Shown: piece after piece, positions 26,076 through 34,350 of the stretch
Layout of the letters: every line of letters starts with the position of its first letter
How positions within the stretch are numbered: position 1 is the stretch's first letter
Source: Nitrospirota bacterium
GTDB taxonomy: Bacteria; Nitrospirota; Nitrospiria; JACQBW01
Assembly (NCBI GenBank): GCA_016194305.1
Contig: JACQBW010000009.1
Span: 1-56,975 of the forward strand
Length of the DNA: 56,975 nt
Direction of reading: 5' to 3'
Made by a program: the position numbers and the translations under genes
Notes under the pieces: model-generated
Databases searched by the model: none
Told to the model about the DNA's origin: nothing
Seen by the model: the letters and a program-made list of their open reading frames with translations, nothing else

Positions 26076-26486
26076 TTAATTGATGACTACTGGTGTAATT
26101 TCGACTGCTACAAGGAAGTGATCGTGTTGGCTACCAGCCCAATAACCAGCCTTGTGGTAAATTCCTGAAACAACTACCCGTGCGCCCGCTTTTACCGGTG
26201 GAGTATAGTAGCTGAAGACATTCAAGACATGAGATCGATCTTCAAATTCGGTTTTCGAACCTTCTAGAACAAGAACAATGAACTCACTATCCATCTTTCC
26301 ACGGGCTGGACTTAAGGAGCGAACATTTCCAGAAACTTTAAGATCTTTCCCATCGTAAGCCTCAGGTGAAACGCGGATAGCGTCCACGCTAACAGGATTG
26401 ACAGATTCTTTTGCCTCGAGTCTGTTCAGGTTAAAAACGGCATCCCCGAATACGCACAGAATTATTAACATTAACAAAACTCTCAT
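26076..26486 (-). CDS. Small exported protein with OB-fold-like pattern
   Basis: 136 residues. The N-terminal hydrophobic stretch (MRVLLMLIILCVFGDAVFNL) looks like a signal peptide. The rest is a beta-strand series (DLKVSGNVRSLSPARGK, EFIVLVLEGSKTEFED, HVLNVFSYYTPPVKAGARVV, VSGIYHKAGYWAGSQHDHF) of the kind seen in periplasmic OB-fold proteins. No catalytic motif is seen. The ATG has no good ribosome site. It is isolated on the minus strand between plus-strand genes; function unknown. Confidence 0.7.
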   Translation of the reverse strand: MRVLLMLIILCVFGDAVFNLNRLEAKESVNPVSVDAIRVSPEAYDGKDLKVSGNVRSLSPARGKMDSEFIVLVLEGSKTEFEDRSHVLNVFSYYTPPVKAGARVVVSGIYHKAGYWAGSQHDHFLVAVEITPVVIN

Positions 26487-26618
26487 ATAATAATTATACT
26501 ACTCGTATAAAATTCTGCTTATGGAAGACAAATGGGGTTACAACATTTTGAAAAAGCCGAATCAATTCCTATTCTGGTTTATGATATTTTCCAGGGAGGA
26601 TCAAACCGAAATTTTAAA

Positions 26619-26798
26619 TTATTTCACACCAAGTTTCAGGAATCTTAAATTTTTGCCCTTTCTCAATTTTCCAATTTTGCTAATGGCATTCAACAAATCG
26701 TTGAGATTCGGATCAACAGTTTTTCTATATACCTGGACTTTACGACCGTCGTTTCCTACCCAACCAATTAGTTGAAACTGGAATATGAAGAGTATCAT
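26619..26798 (-). CDS. Possible small ORF or gene remnant, 59 residues
   Basis: An ATG-to-stop frame in an otherwise empty 435-base gap. The part GWVGNDGRKVQVYRK then DPNLNDLLNAISKI looks protein-like, but no ribosome site precedes the ATG. A second frame just upstream (NDTLHIPVSTNW) seems to continue the same protein, so this may be the frameshifted 3' end of a decayed gene. No family was recognised. The rest of 26487-26921 holds nothing else that I can support. Confidence 0.3.
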   Translation of the reverse strand: MILFIFQFQLIGWVGNDGRKVQVYRKTVDPNLNDLLNAISKIGKLRKGKNLRFLKLGVK

Positions 26799-26921
26799 TT
26801 ACAGACTTATTTTTGGATTAGTATAAAATTGCTCAAATGAACATGTGGTAATTGTAACATTAGTGCTATGAACACACATTCGTGACGTCTTTCCTGAAGC
26901 GAGTTTTAACCGGAGGTATCT

Positions 26922-27602
26922 GTGACAATCAGGGAGATTTGGCGTTATCCAGTTAAAACAATGGCCGGAGAAAGGCTGAAACGGGTAAGGATTGGGCCTC
27001 TCGGTATGGAAGGTGACCGCGTTGTCCATGTCGAGGACAGAAGGAACCAGGTGATTACCTCTCGCTCACATCCGCGTTTCTTGGGCCACAGAGGTTCTCT
27101 TGGAAGGAGTGGTGAGGTCTTGGTGGACGGTCGCCTATGGGACAGCCCAGAAGTTGCCGCAGAGGTTACGGATATTGGGGGGCCAGGTGCCAGGTTGGTT
27201 CGTTATGACGGTGCCGAGCGCTTTGATGTATTGCCATTGCTAGTTGCCACCGACGGTTCGATCGAGGCCTTCGGCTATGACCATCGGCGCTTACGACCCA
27301 ACATCGTTATCGGTGGTGTGGAAGGATTGGCTGAACGTAGGTGGCCAGGCGCCTGTTTGCGAACCGGAAATGTCCTGATTGGCGTCCAGGATCTCCGTTT
27401 GCGCTGTATCATGACTTCGTACGATCCCGACACTCAAATTCAGGATAAGGAAATCACCCGAGGAATCTACCGCCGATTCGAAGGCAAATTAGCTCTCAAC
27501 TGTTTCGTGATTGAAGGCGGGGCAATCTCTGTCGGCGACGAAGTCCAGTTGCTAAGAGGACGGGCCTCCGCAGAATCCGAGGTTTTCGCCGATATGGATT
27601 GA
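26922..27602 (+). CDS. MOSC domain protein
   Basis: 226 residues. It begins with a MOSC N-terminal barrel segment (IREIWRYPVKTMAGERLKRV, then GMEGDRVVHVEDRR) and continues to the MOSC core with RLRPNIVIGGVEGLAERRWP and RCIMTSYDPDTQIQD, where the Cys is the residue thought to contact the molybdenum cofactor in the family. Members reduce N-hydroxylated compounds or handle sulfur. It starts with GTG 26922. Its GC content looks higher than that of its neighbours, which hints at transfer from another source. The Moco genes earlier in the window could supply its cofactor. Confidence 0.88.
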   Translation: MTIREIWRYPVKTMAGERLKRVRIGPLGMEGDRVVHVEDRRNQVITSRSHPRFLGHRGSLGRSGEVLVDGRLWDSPEVAAEVTDIGGPGARLVRYDGAERFDVLPLLVATDGSIEAFGYDHRRLRPNIVIGGVEGLAERRWPGACLRTGNVLIGVQDLRLRCIMTSYDPDTQIQDKEITRGIYRRFEGKLALNCFVIEGGAISVGDEVQLLRGRASAESEVFADMD

Positions 27603-27791
27603 GTCCTTCCAGCAGTCTACAACCCTTGGACCTCTGTTTTGATACACGAATACGAGTGGCAATCTTCGTCCACGAAGAAGGTTTTTAAGCTACGACTTCC
27701 TCTTTTTTTTATTTGATTATGCGGACTGGTCTGGCTCTATGTCGGCCTCGGGCTCCCGAGAAATGAATTGAATCCGGAATAATAGGTTTCT

Positions 27792-28130
27792 ATGGCATAT
27801 GATGAAAAATTAGTCAGTCGATTGAGATCTGAACTCGGCCAGCGAAAGGGAATTTCCGAAAAAAAGATGTTCGGCGGTCTAACTTTCATGGTCGACGGCA
27901 AGATGTGCCTTGGCGTTTTGAATGATGATCTAATGGCACGTATTGATCCTGAAGTTTACGAAGCGTCTTTGCGAAAAAATGGTTGCCGCGGAATGACATT
28001 TACGGGAAGACCAATGAAAGGTTTTGTTTTTATCAGCCCTGAGGGCACCGGAAATAAAAAAGACTTAAACTATTGGATTGATCTTGCGTTTGATTTCAAT
28101 AAAAGAGCAAAGAAGTCTAAAAAGAAATAA
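27792..28130 (+). CDS. TfoX N-terminal domain protein
   Basis: 112 residues, a stand-alone TfoX-N domain. The hallmark is the EKKMFGGLTFMVDGKMCLGV segment, with RIDPEVYEASL and GRPMKGFVFISPEG following. The C-terminus is a lysine-rich helix (FNKRAKKSKKK). TfoX in Haemophilus is a competence regulator, but isolated N domains like this one are widespread and have no proven role, so a competence function should not be assumed. Confidence 0.85.
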   Translation: MAYDEKLVSRLRSELGQRKGISEKKMFGGLTFMVDGKMCLGVLNDDLMARIDPEVYEASLRKNGCRGMTFTGRPMKGFVFISPEGTGNKKDLNYWIDLAFDFNKRAKKSKKK

Positions 28131-28301
28131 TAGCCCTTCTTCCGCTCATCTAAAAATGCAAAATCAGATCAGTTTTTAGAAAATGCAACTGTACGTGCCT
28201 CTTATATGTGTCTCTCGGATGATGGAAATGAAATAAATAGGTAGCGTATAATTTATTGTTTTATATTTATTGTAAGTTTATAACTAAGACAAAGGTACTT
28301 T

Positions 28302-28817
28302 ATGAAAAAGCTTATATTGATTATCTTAATTCTCATTTTGACGTCTTGTCTCATTTTGTGGACGAAAGGAAGGACTATGCGAGAAATTCGGACAGAAATT
28401 GAAATAACTTCTCCACCAACAAAGGTGTGGAGGATTCTCACTCAATTTGATAATTGGAAAAATTGGAATCCAATCATCAATGAGGCAAGCGGAGTCGCTT
28501 CTCTTGGGTCTGACCTTAGTATTGCTATGCGTGGCAATAATGGTAAAGACGGACCGAAATATATGCCTAAAATTACAATCTTCGAAGAACCAAAGTCCTT
28601 TCGTTGGCGTGCTAAAATGATGGCCGAATTTTTATTTACTAATGACAAGGTCTTCGAACTTGAAGAAACTGGTTCTGGCACTCGGTTGATTCACAAAGAA
28701 TTGTTCAGTGGGATGCTCGTGCCTCTGTTTTGGAGTAAGCTAAATCAAGGCGTTCCGCCAATGCTAAAATCAATGAACGATTCCTTGAAAAGAATTGTTG
28801 AGAAGAGCTCATATTAA
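28302..28817 (+). CDS. Membrane-anchored SRPBCC-family protein
   Basis: 171 residues. An N-terminal hydrophobic anchor (LILIILILILTSCLILW) contains LTSC, which could be a lipobox, but the hydrophobic residues after the cysteine make a simple transmembrane anchor equally likely. The rest is a polyketide-cyclase-like SRPBCC domain: RTEIEITSPPTKVWRILTQF, WKNWNPIINEASG, FRWRAKMMAEFLFTND and a terminal helix (GVPPMLKSMNDSLKRIVEKS). The gene and its upstream region are AT-rich. Ligand unknown. Confidence 0.82.
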   Translation: MKKLILIILILILTSCLILWTKGRTMREIRTEIEITSPPTKVWRILTQFDNWKNWNPIINEASGVASLGSDLSIAMRGNNGKDGPKYMPKITIFEEPKSFRWRAKMMAEFLFTNDKVFELEETGSGTRLIHKELFSGMLVPLFWSKLNQGVPPMLKSMNDSLKRIVEKSSY

Positions 28818-28886
28818 TAATATTAGATAAGTTCTTCCTGAAACAGAGCATTGGGTCAAAATGGTGGCTAAAACAAGAATAAAGCG

Positions 28887-29477
28887 CTATTTATACTGGA
28901 GAAACCGCTCGATATATTTACCAACCAGGTCATTTTCGATATTGACCCGGTCCCCTGCTTTTTTCTCGCCTAAATTTGTTAGTTCCATGGTATGAGGTAT
29001 CACCATAAGTAAAATCCCTTTTTCTTTTACCTGATTGATTGTCAGGCTGATCCCTTCGACGGCAATTGAACCTTTTTCGATACAATATTTTAGAAGTGAT
29101 TTAGGAAGGTCAATCTGGTAAAGAAAAGCATTCTCAATCTGCTCAATCTTCCTGATTCTCCCGATGCCGTCGATGTGGCCGGAAACAAGGTGACCTCCAA
29201 TCCTGTCGGAAAATCGCGCCGACTGTTCCAGATTGACCGGGTCGCCGGCGCGAAGATCTCCGAGCGTCGTCCTCGCGAGTGTTTCATTTGAAATATCGGC
29301 TGTGAATCTCGATTTGGAAAGCGCTGCGACAGTCAAACAGGCCCCATTGACCGAAACGCTCTCTCCGGAAGAAAGTTTTTTCAATACACCCCGGCCTTCA
29401 ATGGTCAATCGGGCTGATCGGCCGGATTTTGCCATCCCCTTGACGATACCCGTTCCAGCAATCAATCCTGAAAACAT
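28887..29477 (-). CDS. ribE: Riboflavin synthase alpha chain
   Basis: This enzyme dismutates two molecules of 6,7-dimethyl-8-ribityllumazine to riboflavin. The 196-residue sequence shows the internal duplication of the family: first half MFSGLIAGTGIV to VNGACLTVAALSKSRFTAD, second half HLVSGHIDGIGRI to VEGISLTINQVKEKG. It ends IENDLVGKYIERFL. It follows a small membrane gene with a three-base gap and has no good ribosome site of its own, so translation is probably coupled. ribD lies 1 kb away on the same strand, separated by a plus-strand gene. Named ribC in some genomes. Confidence 0.96.
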   Translation of the reverse strand: MFSGLIAGTGIVKGMAKSGRSARLTIEGRGVLKKLSSGESVSVNGACLTVAALSKSRFTADISNETLARTTLGDLRAGDPVNLEQSARFSDRIGGHLVSGHIDGIGRIRKIEQIENAFLYQIDLPKSLLKYCIEKGSIAVEGISLTINQVKEKGILLMVIPHTMELTNLGEKKAGDRVNIENDLVGKYIERFLQYK

Positions 29478-29480
29478 GGA

Positions 29481-29870
29481 CTAAAAATGGTATTTAAAAA
29501 AGGGAATAAAAAGAAAAGCTTTTTTTCGATCCAAAGTATCGACTTGAGGAACATATTTTATTTCGGGACGAGGTATCTCTATTTTCAGTCGACCTCTCTC
29601 CATATCCGTTATGCCTCTGGAAGGGTAGGCCATGCCATAGAAGGTTCCAGCGATGACCCCGCCCGCCAAACCATAGGCAATATAGTTGAAATGATCTGCA
29701 GGACGATCAGAAAATATCATAATGGCTGTTCCGAGCAATCCGCCGATTGCCGCACCGTAGTAAGCATTCCTGAATATATTTTCAAGCGATTTATCGTCCG
29801 CAGCATGGGCATTTCGTACGGTTATGGAAAAAATCGAAATAATTAAACATAAAATGACAAATGATTTCAT
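29481..29870 (-). CDS. Small exported or membrane protein with glycine-zipper segments
   Basis: 129 residues. A signal peptide (SFVILCLIISIFSITVRNAHA) ends with an AHA cleavage site. Two glycine-rich hydrophobic segments follow (YYGAAIGGLLGTAIMIF and YIAYGLAGGVIAGTFYGMAY), typical of glycine-zipper membrane insertion. The polar tail ends FIPFFKYHF, with an aromatic last residue like that of outer-membrane proteins. The function is not recognised. It directly precedes ribE in the same operon, with no evident metabolic link. Confidence 0.75.
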   Translation of the reverse strand: MKSFVILCLIISIFSITVRNAHAADDKSLENIFRNAYYGAAIGGLLGTAIMIFSDRPADHFNYIAYGLAGGVIAGTFYGMAYPSRGITDMERGRLKIEIPRPEIKYVPQVDTLDRKKAFLFIPFFKYHF

Positions 29871-30078
29871 CCTTTTCTCCTCGTAAAGATCTTACTGCTC
29901 AATTTTTTTAAAATTTTATAGAAATGATTGTGATAACTCAACTATTAAATTCTGTGAAATATTCGAACTAAAGATTATGGAAAGTTTCCGATGGTACATT
30001 CTGTTCAACTTGAAGAGCGGATGCTTTTGTTTTAAACTGAAAAGGTCATCTTAATTCTATTAGAGAGGAGATCCGATT

Positions 30079-30516
30079 ATGAGCCTTAACGTGAAGAACC
30101 TTGATTTGTCAAAAACATTTCCGGCAAGCCCAAGAGAAGTCTTCGGCGGATATGTTCATCTGGCAAGAATGCGCGACAAAGCTCGTGCAAAAGCAGCAGG
30201 AACACTGGGGGAATATCACTATCCCTGTCCTCTCGACAAGGCGCTGCTGGAATTCCTTAACCTGACACCAGAGGCTTTCATTGCAGAAGCACAAAAAGAG
30301 ACCAATGAAGAGCTCCTGCGCTGGGTGAAAGAAAAAGCGGCCCGAAAAAGCCCCGACGAACTTAAGAAGTGGAATGCGCTTTTTCTCAGCAAAAAACCGG
30401 ACAGTCCGGAAAAACTCGCTTACTTCATCGATTCAAGGAACAAAGCCAATCCAAAGAGAACCGATGTAGAGACCTGGGTTGACCTGCTCGATTTGGAAGA
30501 AGGGCGGCTCGGATAA
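30079..30516 (+). CDS. DUF5069 family protein
   Basis: 145 residues, cytoplasmic. It matches the DUF5069 pattern: LDLSKTFPASPREVFGGYVH, LARMRDKARAKAAGTLGEYHYP and CPLDKALLEFLNL, then a helical C-terminal half ending RTDVETWVDLLDLEEGR. No activity is established for the family. AGAGAGGAG precedes the ATG. It converges on ribD with only two bases between the stop codons. Confidence 0.85.
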   Translation: MSLNVKNLDLSKTFPASPREVFGGYVHLARMRDKARAKAAGTLGEYHYPCPLDKALLEFLNLTPEAFIAEAQKETNEELLRWVKEKAARKSPDELKKWNALFLSKKPDSPEKLAYFIDSRNKANPKRTDVETWVDLLDLEEGRLG

Positions 30517-30518
30517 TA

Positions 30519-31622
30519 TTACTTGAGATACCCTTCTATCAAGAGATCTCCCCCCAGTCTTTTCATTTTTATTCTTTTAAGCAACGTGAGACCGGAAAGG
30601 CTCGAGGGAGACTTTCCTCCGATCGCGGAAACGGAATCGGATCCTCCCATCAATTTTAACGCTGTGAGATAATAAACCTTATCGACCAGTTTTTCCCGAA
30701 TTACCGACCCGTTTATTCCCGATCCCCCTTCAATCAGAACCGAGCTTAACTCCATTTTTCCGAGTTTCTTCAGCAGTGACGACAGATCGACAAGCCCATC
30801 CTTGCTGGCCGTTCTCAGGACCTTAACTCCTTTTTGCTCCAACTGCATCACCCTTTTCTTTCTTCCTGTTTTCGTCGTCGCGACAATCACACGATCGCCG
30901 GGACGATATTGAAATACTTTTGATTCAAGAGGGAGAACCAGATCTTCATCGACAATGACTCTAACCGGGTTTTTTTTAAATCCCGAGTACAGGCGGGCAG
31001 TTAATTCCGGATTATCGGAGAGTACAGTTCCTTTTCCAACCAGAATCGCGTCATATTGGCTTCGAAGACGATGTCCGAATTGACGCGATTTTTCGCCGGT
31101 GATCCACTTTGAAACACCGGTACTGCTCGCAATCTTTCCGTCAAGCGTTGCCGCAACTTTCAAAGCCACAAACGGGAGAGCCGTTTTGATATAGCGGATA
31201 AAAATTTCATTCAAAACTTCCGCCTCCTTTTTCAAAACTCCTTCCTGAATCTCAACACCGTGTCTTCTAAGAAGACGAATGCCCTTACCATTTACTTTGG
31301 GATTGGGGTCTCTCATGGCGACAACAACCTTTTTAATTCCGCTCTTTAATATGGCTTCCGTGCAGGGGGGAGTTTTTTTATCGGTATGGCAACAGGGCTC
31401 AAGATTCAGGTAGAGAATACTTCCACTTGCCCTGTTTCCCGCTTGATCAATTGCATGAATTTCGGCATGGGGTGTTCCGGCCCCATGATGGAAACCGGTT
31501 CCCACCACGATGCCGTTCCGAATCAGGATGGCTCCCACCAGCGGATTGGGAGATACTCTTCCCTTTCCCATGTTGGCAAGACGGAGGACTTTTTTCATGA
31601 CCAGCTCGTCCGATTCCATCAT
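30519..31622 (-). CDS. ribD: Bifunctional riboflavin biosynthesis deaminase/reductase RibD
   Basis: RibD carries out the second and third steps of riboflavin synthesis: deamination of the pyrimidine, then side-chain reduction with NADPH. The N-terminal deaminase (about 1-140) has zinc ligands in HAEIHAI and PCCHTDKKTPPC. The C-terminal reductase (about 145-367) has KVAATLDGKIASSTG, SQYDAILVGKGTVLSDNPEL and SVLIEGGSGINGSVI. I start at ATG 31622 because family members begin just before the DELVMKKVLRLA helix; the frame is open ten codons further to ATG 31652. It lies directly after ppdK. Confidence 0.95.
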   Translation of the reverse strand: MMESDELVMKKVLRLANMGKGRVSPNPLVGAILIRNGIVVGTGFHHGAGTPHAEIHAIDQAGNRASGSILYLNLEPCCHTDKKTPPCTEAILKSGIKKVVVAMRDPNPKVNGKGIRLLRRHGVEIQEGVLKKEAEVLNEIFIRYIKTALPFVALKVAATLDGKIASSTGVSKWITGEKSRQFGHRLRSQYDAILVGKGTVLSDNPELTARLYSGFKKNPVRVIVDEDLVLPLESKVFQYRPGDRVIVATTKTGRKKRVMQLEQKGVKVLRTASKDGLVDLSSLLKKLGKMELSSVLIEGGSGINGSVIREKLVDKVYYLTALKLMGGSDSVSAIGGKSPSSLSGLTLLKRIKMKRLGGDLLIEGYLK

Positions 31623-31682
31623 GCTCAGGGAATACCTCGTCGAAGAGAACATAGCATCTGGACACCATTCCGGTCCATCAGA

Positions 31683-34331
31683 CTATTTCTTAGGGTATTT
31701 AATCGCAGCTCTGGCCGCTGCGAGCCGGGCTATGGGGACCCGGTAGGGAGAACAGCTTACATAATCGAGTCCGATTTGATGACAGAATTCCACTGATGCC
31801 GGTTCCCCGCCATGCTCGCCGCAGATTCCGGTTTTCAGATCTTTTCGGGATGACCTTCCTTTTTCAACGCCCATCCGGACGAGAGATCCCACCCCTTCCT
31901 GGTCGATCGATACGAAAGGGTCAATAGAAAGAATCTTTTTCTCGAGATAATCAGGCAGGAATTTTCCTGCGTCGTCTCTTGATAAACCAAAGGTTGTCTG
32001 GGTTAAATCGTTGGTTCCGAATGAAAAAAATTCTGCGGTTTTTGCAATTTGATCGGCAACAAGAACCGCCCTTGGCAGCTCAATCATCGTGCCCACCCGA
32101 TAGCTGACTTTGACCTTATAAGACGCCATTACTTTTTGACTGACCCGATCCACCAGTTCTTTCATCAGCTCAAATTCCCGGACGAGGCCAACAAGCGGAA
32201 TCATAATTTCCGGGATGACTTTGTATCCATCTCTTTTCAGTTCGCATACTGCTTCAAATATGGCCTGAACCTGCATTTCATAAATTTCAGGGTAGGAAAT
32301 GCCGAGGCGGCACCCCCGGTGCCCGAGCATCGGATTAAATTCATGAAGATTTCTGTTTATCTGCACTAGCTTTTCAAAAGAAGTCGCCATCTCGATGGAA
32401 AGTTCCCTTAGTTCAGCCTCGGTATGAGGCAGAAATTCATGCAATGGGGGATCCAACAGACGAATGGTTACCGCCAATCCGTTCATTTCCTTGAAGATCC
32501 CGATGAAATCCTCTTTCTGGAAGGGAAGAAGCTTGTCCAGAGCCTTTTTTCTTCCTTCGAGCTGGTCGGAAAGAATCATTTCCCGTACCACCTTGATCCG
32601 CTCATCATTAAAAAACATATGCTCTGTCCGGCACAAACCGATGCCTTCGGCGCCGAATTCTCTTGCCATCTTCGCGTCATGAGGGGTATCTGCATTAGTT
32701 CGGATTTTTAATCGCCGGGTTTTATCGACCCATCCCATCAGCGTCTTGAATTCTTTGCTTAATTGAGGACGAATCAGAGGGGCTTCTCCCAGGATCACGT
32801 CGCCTGTCGATCCGTTCAGGGTAATCGAATCTCCCTCTTTCAAGATCAGAGTGCCGACCTGAACCGTTTTGGACGTTTCGCTGACATTAAGCGATGAACA
32901 ACCGACAATACAGCATTTTCCCATCCCTCTCGCAACAACCGCGGCATGGGAGGTCATACCCCCTCGAGCGGTCAAGATGCCCTGGGCGGCATGCATTCCT
33001 CCGATATCCTCGGGAGAAGTTTCGGTCCTTACCAGGATCACTTTCTCACCGACCTCAGCATGCCTTTCAGCATCTTCTGCCGTAAAAGTAATTTTCCCCA
33101 CCGCCGCTCCGGGCGAGGCGGGTAATCCGCGGGCAATCACCTGAATACTGGCAGAACTATCAATGGTCGGATGAAGAAGCTGATCGAGTTGAGAAGGATC
33201 CACCCGCATGATGGCTGCTCTCTGGTCGATTAACTTTTCCCGCGTCATATCTACCGCCATCTTGATGGCTGCAGCGGCGGTCCTTTTTCCGACTCGCGTC
33301 TGCAACATATAGAGTTTCCCGTCTTGCACGGTAAATTCGATGTCGCACATATCTTTATAATACTTTTCAAGTTTTTTGTAGATGGCCACCAGGTCTTTGT
33401 AGGCCCGTGGAAGTTTTTCTGAAAGTGCGGAAATCGGCAGTGGGGTCCGGATACCCGCAACAACATCCTCTCCCTGCGCGTTAAACAAAAATTCTCCGAA
33501 AAACTTTCTTTCCCCGGAACTGGGGTCACGCGTAAAAGCGACTCCGGTTCCGCTGGTCTCTCCCAAATTTCCGAAAACCATTGCAACAATATTCACTGCG
33601 GTGCCCCACGTATCAGGAATATTATTCAGCTTTCGATAGGTTACAGCTCTATTTCCGTACCAGGATTCAAAGACGGCATTAATTGCCATCTTGAGCTGAT
33701 CCATCGGGTTGTCAGGAAAAGGACGGCCCGATTCCGACTTAACCAGACCTTTAAATTCACCAACAAGCTCCTTTAAAGCCCCAACATGCAAATCGGTATC
33801 CAATTGGACGCCAACAGCGTGTTTTTTTTCTTCGAGTATCTTTTCAAAAAGATCCCTTTTGACGTTCATGACGACACTTGCAAACATGGTAATAAATCGC
33901 CGATAGGTGTCATAGCCGAATCTTTCATTTCCATTCTTCGATATAAGTCCCTGAAGGGTCTCTTGATTCAATCCCAGGTTTAAAACGGTGTCCATCATCC
34001 CGGGCATCGACGCTTTTGCCCCGGAACGGACTGAAATCAGCAGGGGATCCTTGGGATCTCCAAATTTCATTCCCATGACCTTTTCAAGACGCTTCAAGTT
34101 CGCTAAAACCTCATCCCACATGCCATCCGGATGTTTTGCGCGATTCCCGAAGTAGGCAATACAGGCCTCAGTCGAAACCGTAAAGCCGGGAGGAACGCGG
34201 ATTCCGAGATGGGTCATTTCAGCAAGACCCGCTCCCTTTCCTCCTAGGAGATCTTTCATGTTTCCTTTTCCTTCCGCCTTGCCTTCACCAAAGAAATAGA
34301 CATACTTTTTTTTATTTTTTGACTTTGCCAT
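31683..34331 (-). CDS. ppdK: Pyruvate, phosphate dikinase PpdK
   Basis: PpdK interconverts pyruvate, ATP and phosphate with PEP, AMP and pyrophosphate, for gluconeogenesis or PPi-based glycolysis. At 882 residues it is full length. The ATP-grasp domain has GKGAGLAEM and SVRSGAKASMPGMMDTVLNL; the swivelling domain has the phospho-histidine in GGMTSHAAVVARGMG (about residue 455); the PEP/pyruvate barrel has GLCRTEHMFF, SFGTNDLTQTTFG and the active-site cysteine in GICGEHGGEPASV. It sits between glyS and ribD with short gaps (about 20-60 bases), probably in one operon from the glyQ promoter; glyQS-ppdK linkage is known in several phyla. Confidence 0.97.
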   Translation of the reverse strand: MAKSKNKKKYVYFFGEGKAEGKGNMKDLLGGKGAGLAEMTHLGIRVPPGFTVSTEACIAYFGNRAKHPDGMWDEVLANLKRLEKVMGMKFGDPKDPLLISVRSGAKASMPGMMDTVLNLGLNQETLQGLISKNGNERFGYDTYRRFITMFASVVMNVKRDLFEKILEEKKHAVGVQLDTDLHVGALKELVGEFKGLVKSESGRPFPDNPMDQLKMAINAVFESWYGNRAVTYRKLNNIPDTWGTAVNIVAMVFGNLGETSGTGVAFTRDPSSGERKFFGEFLFNAQGEDVVAGIRTPLPISALSEKLPRAYKDLVAIYKKLEKYYKDMCDIEFTVQDGKLYMLQTRVGKRTAAAAIKMAVDMTREKLIDQRAAIMRVDPSQLDQLLHPTIDSSASIQVIARGLPASPGAAVGKITFTAEDAERHAEVGEKVILVRTETSPEDIGGMHAAQGILTARGGMTSHAAVVARGMGKCCIVGCSSLNVSETSKTVQVGTLILKEGDSITLNGSTGDVILGEAPLIRPQLSKEFKTLMGWVDKTRRLKIRTNADTPHDAKMAREFGAEGIGLCRTEHMFFNDERIKVVREMILSDQLEGRKKALDKLLPFQKEDFIGIFKEMNGLAVTIRLLDPPLHEFLPHTEAELRELSIEMATSFEKLVQINRNLHEFNPMLGHRGCRLGISYPEIYEMQVQAIFEAVCELKRDGYKVIPEIMIPLVGLVREFELMKELVDRVSQKVMASYKVKVSYRVGTMIELPRAVLVADQIAKTAEFFSFGTNDLTQTTFGLSRDDAGKFLPDYLEKKILSIDPFVSIDQEGVGSLVRMGVEKGRSSRKDLKTGICGEHGGEPASVEFCHQIGLDYVSCSPYRVPIARLAAARAAIKYPKK

Positions 34332-34350
34332 AAACTGCTCCTCAGCGAAA

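Noticed and set aside
26521-26775. 84-residue plus-strand ORF
   Set aside because: Its translation is not protein-like; the opposite strand in the same place gives the better, though still doubtful, frame.
27792-28130. Competence regulator TfoX
   Set aside because: Only the N-terminal domain is present and no competence genes are near; named by domain only.
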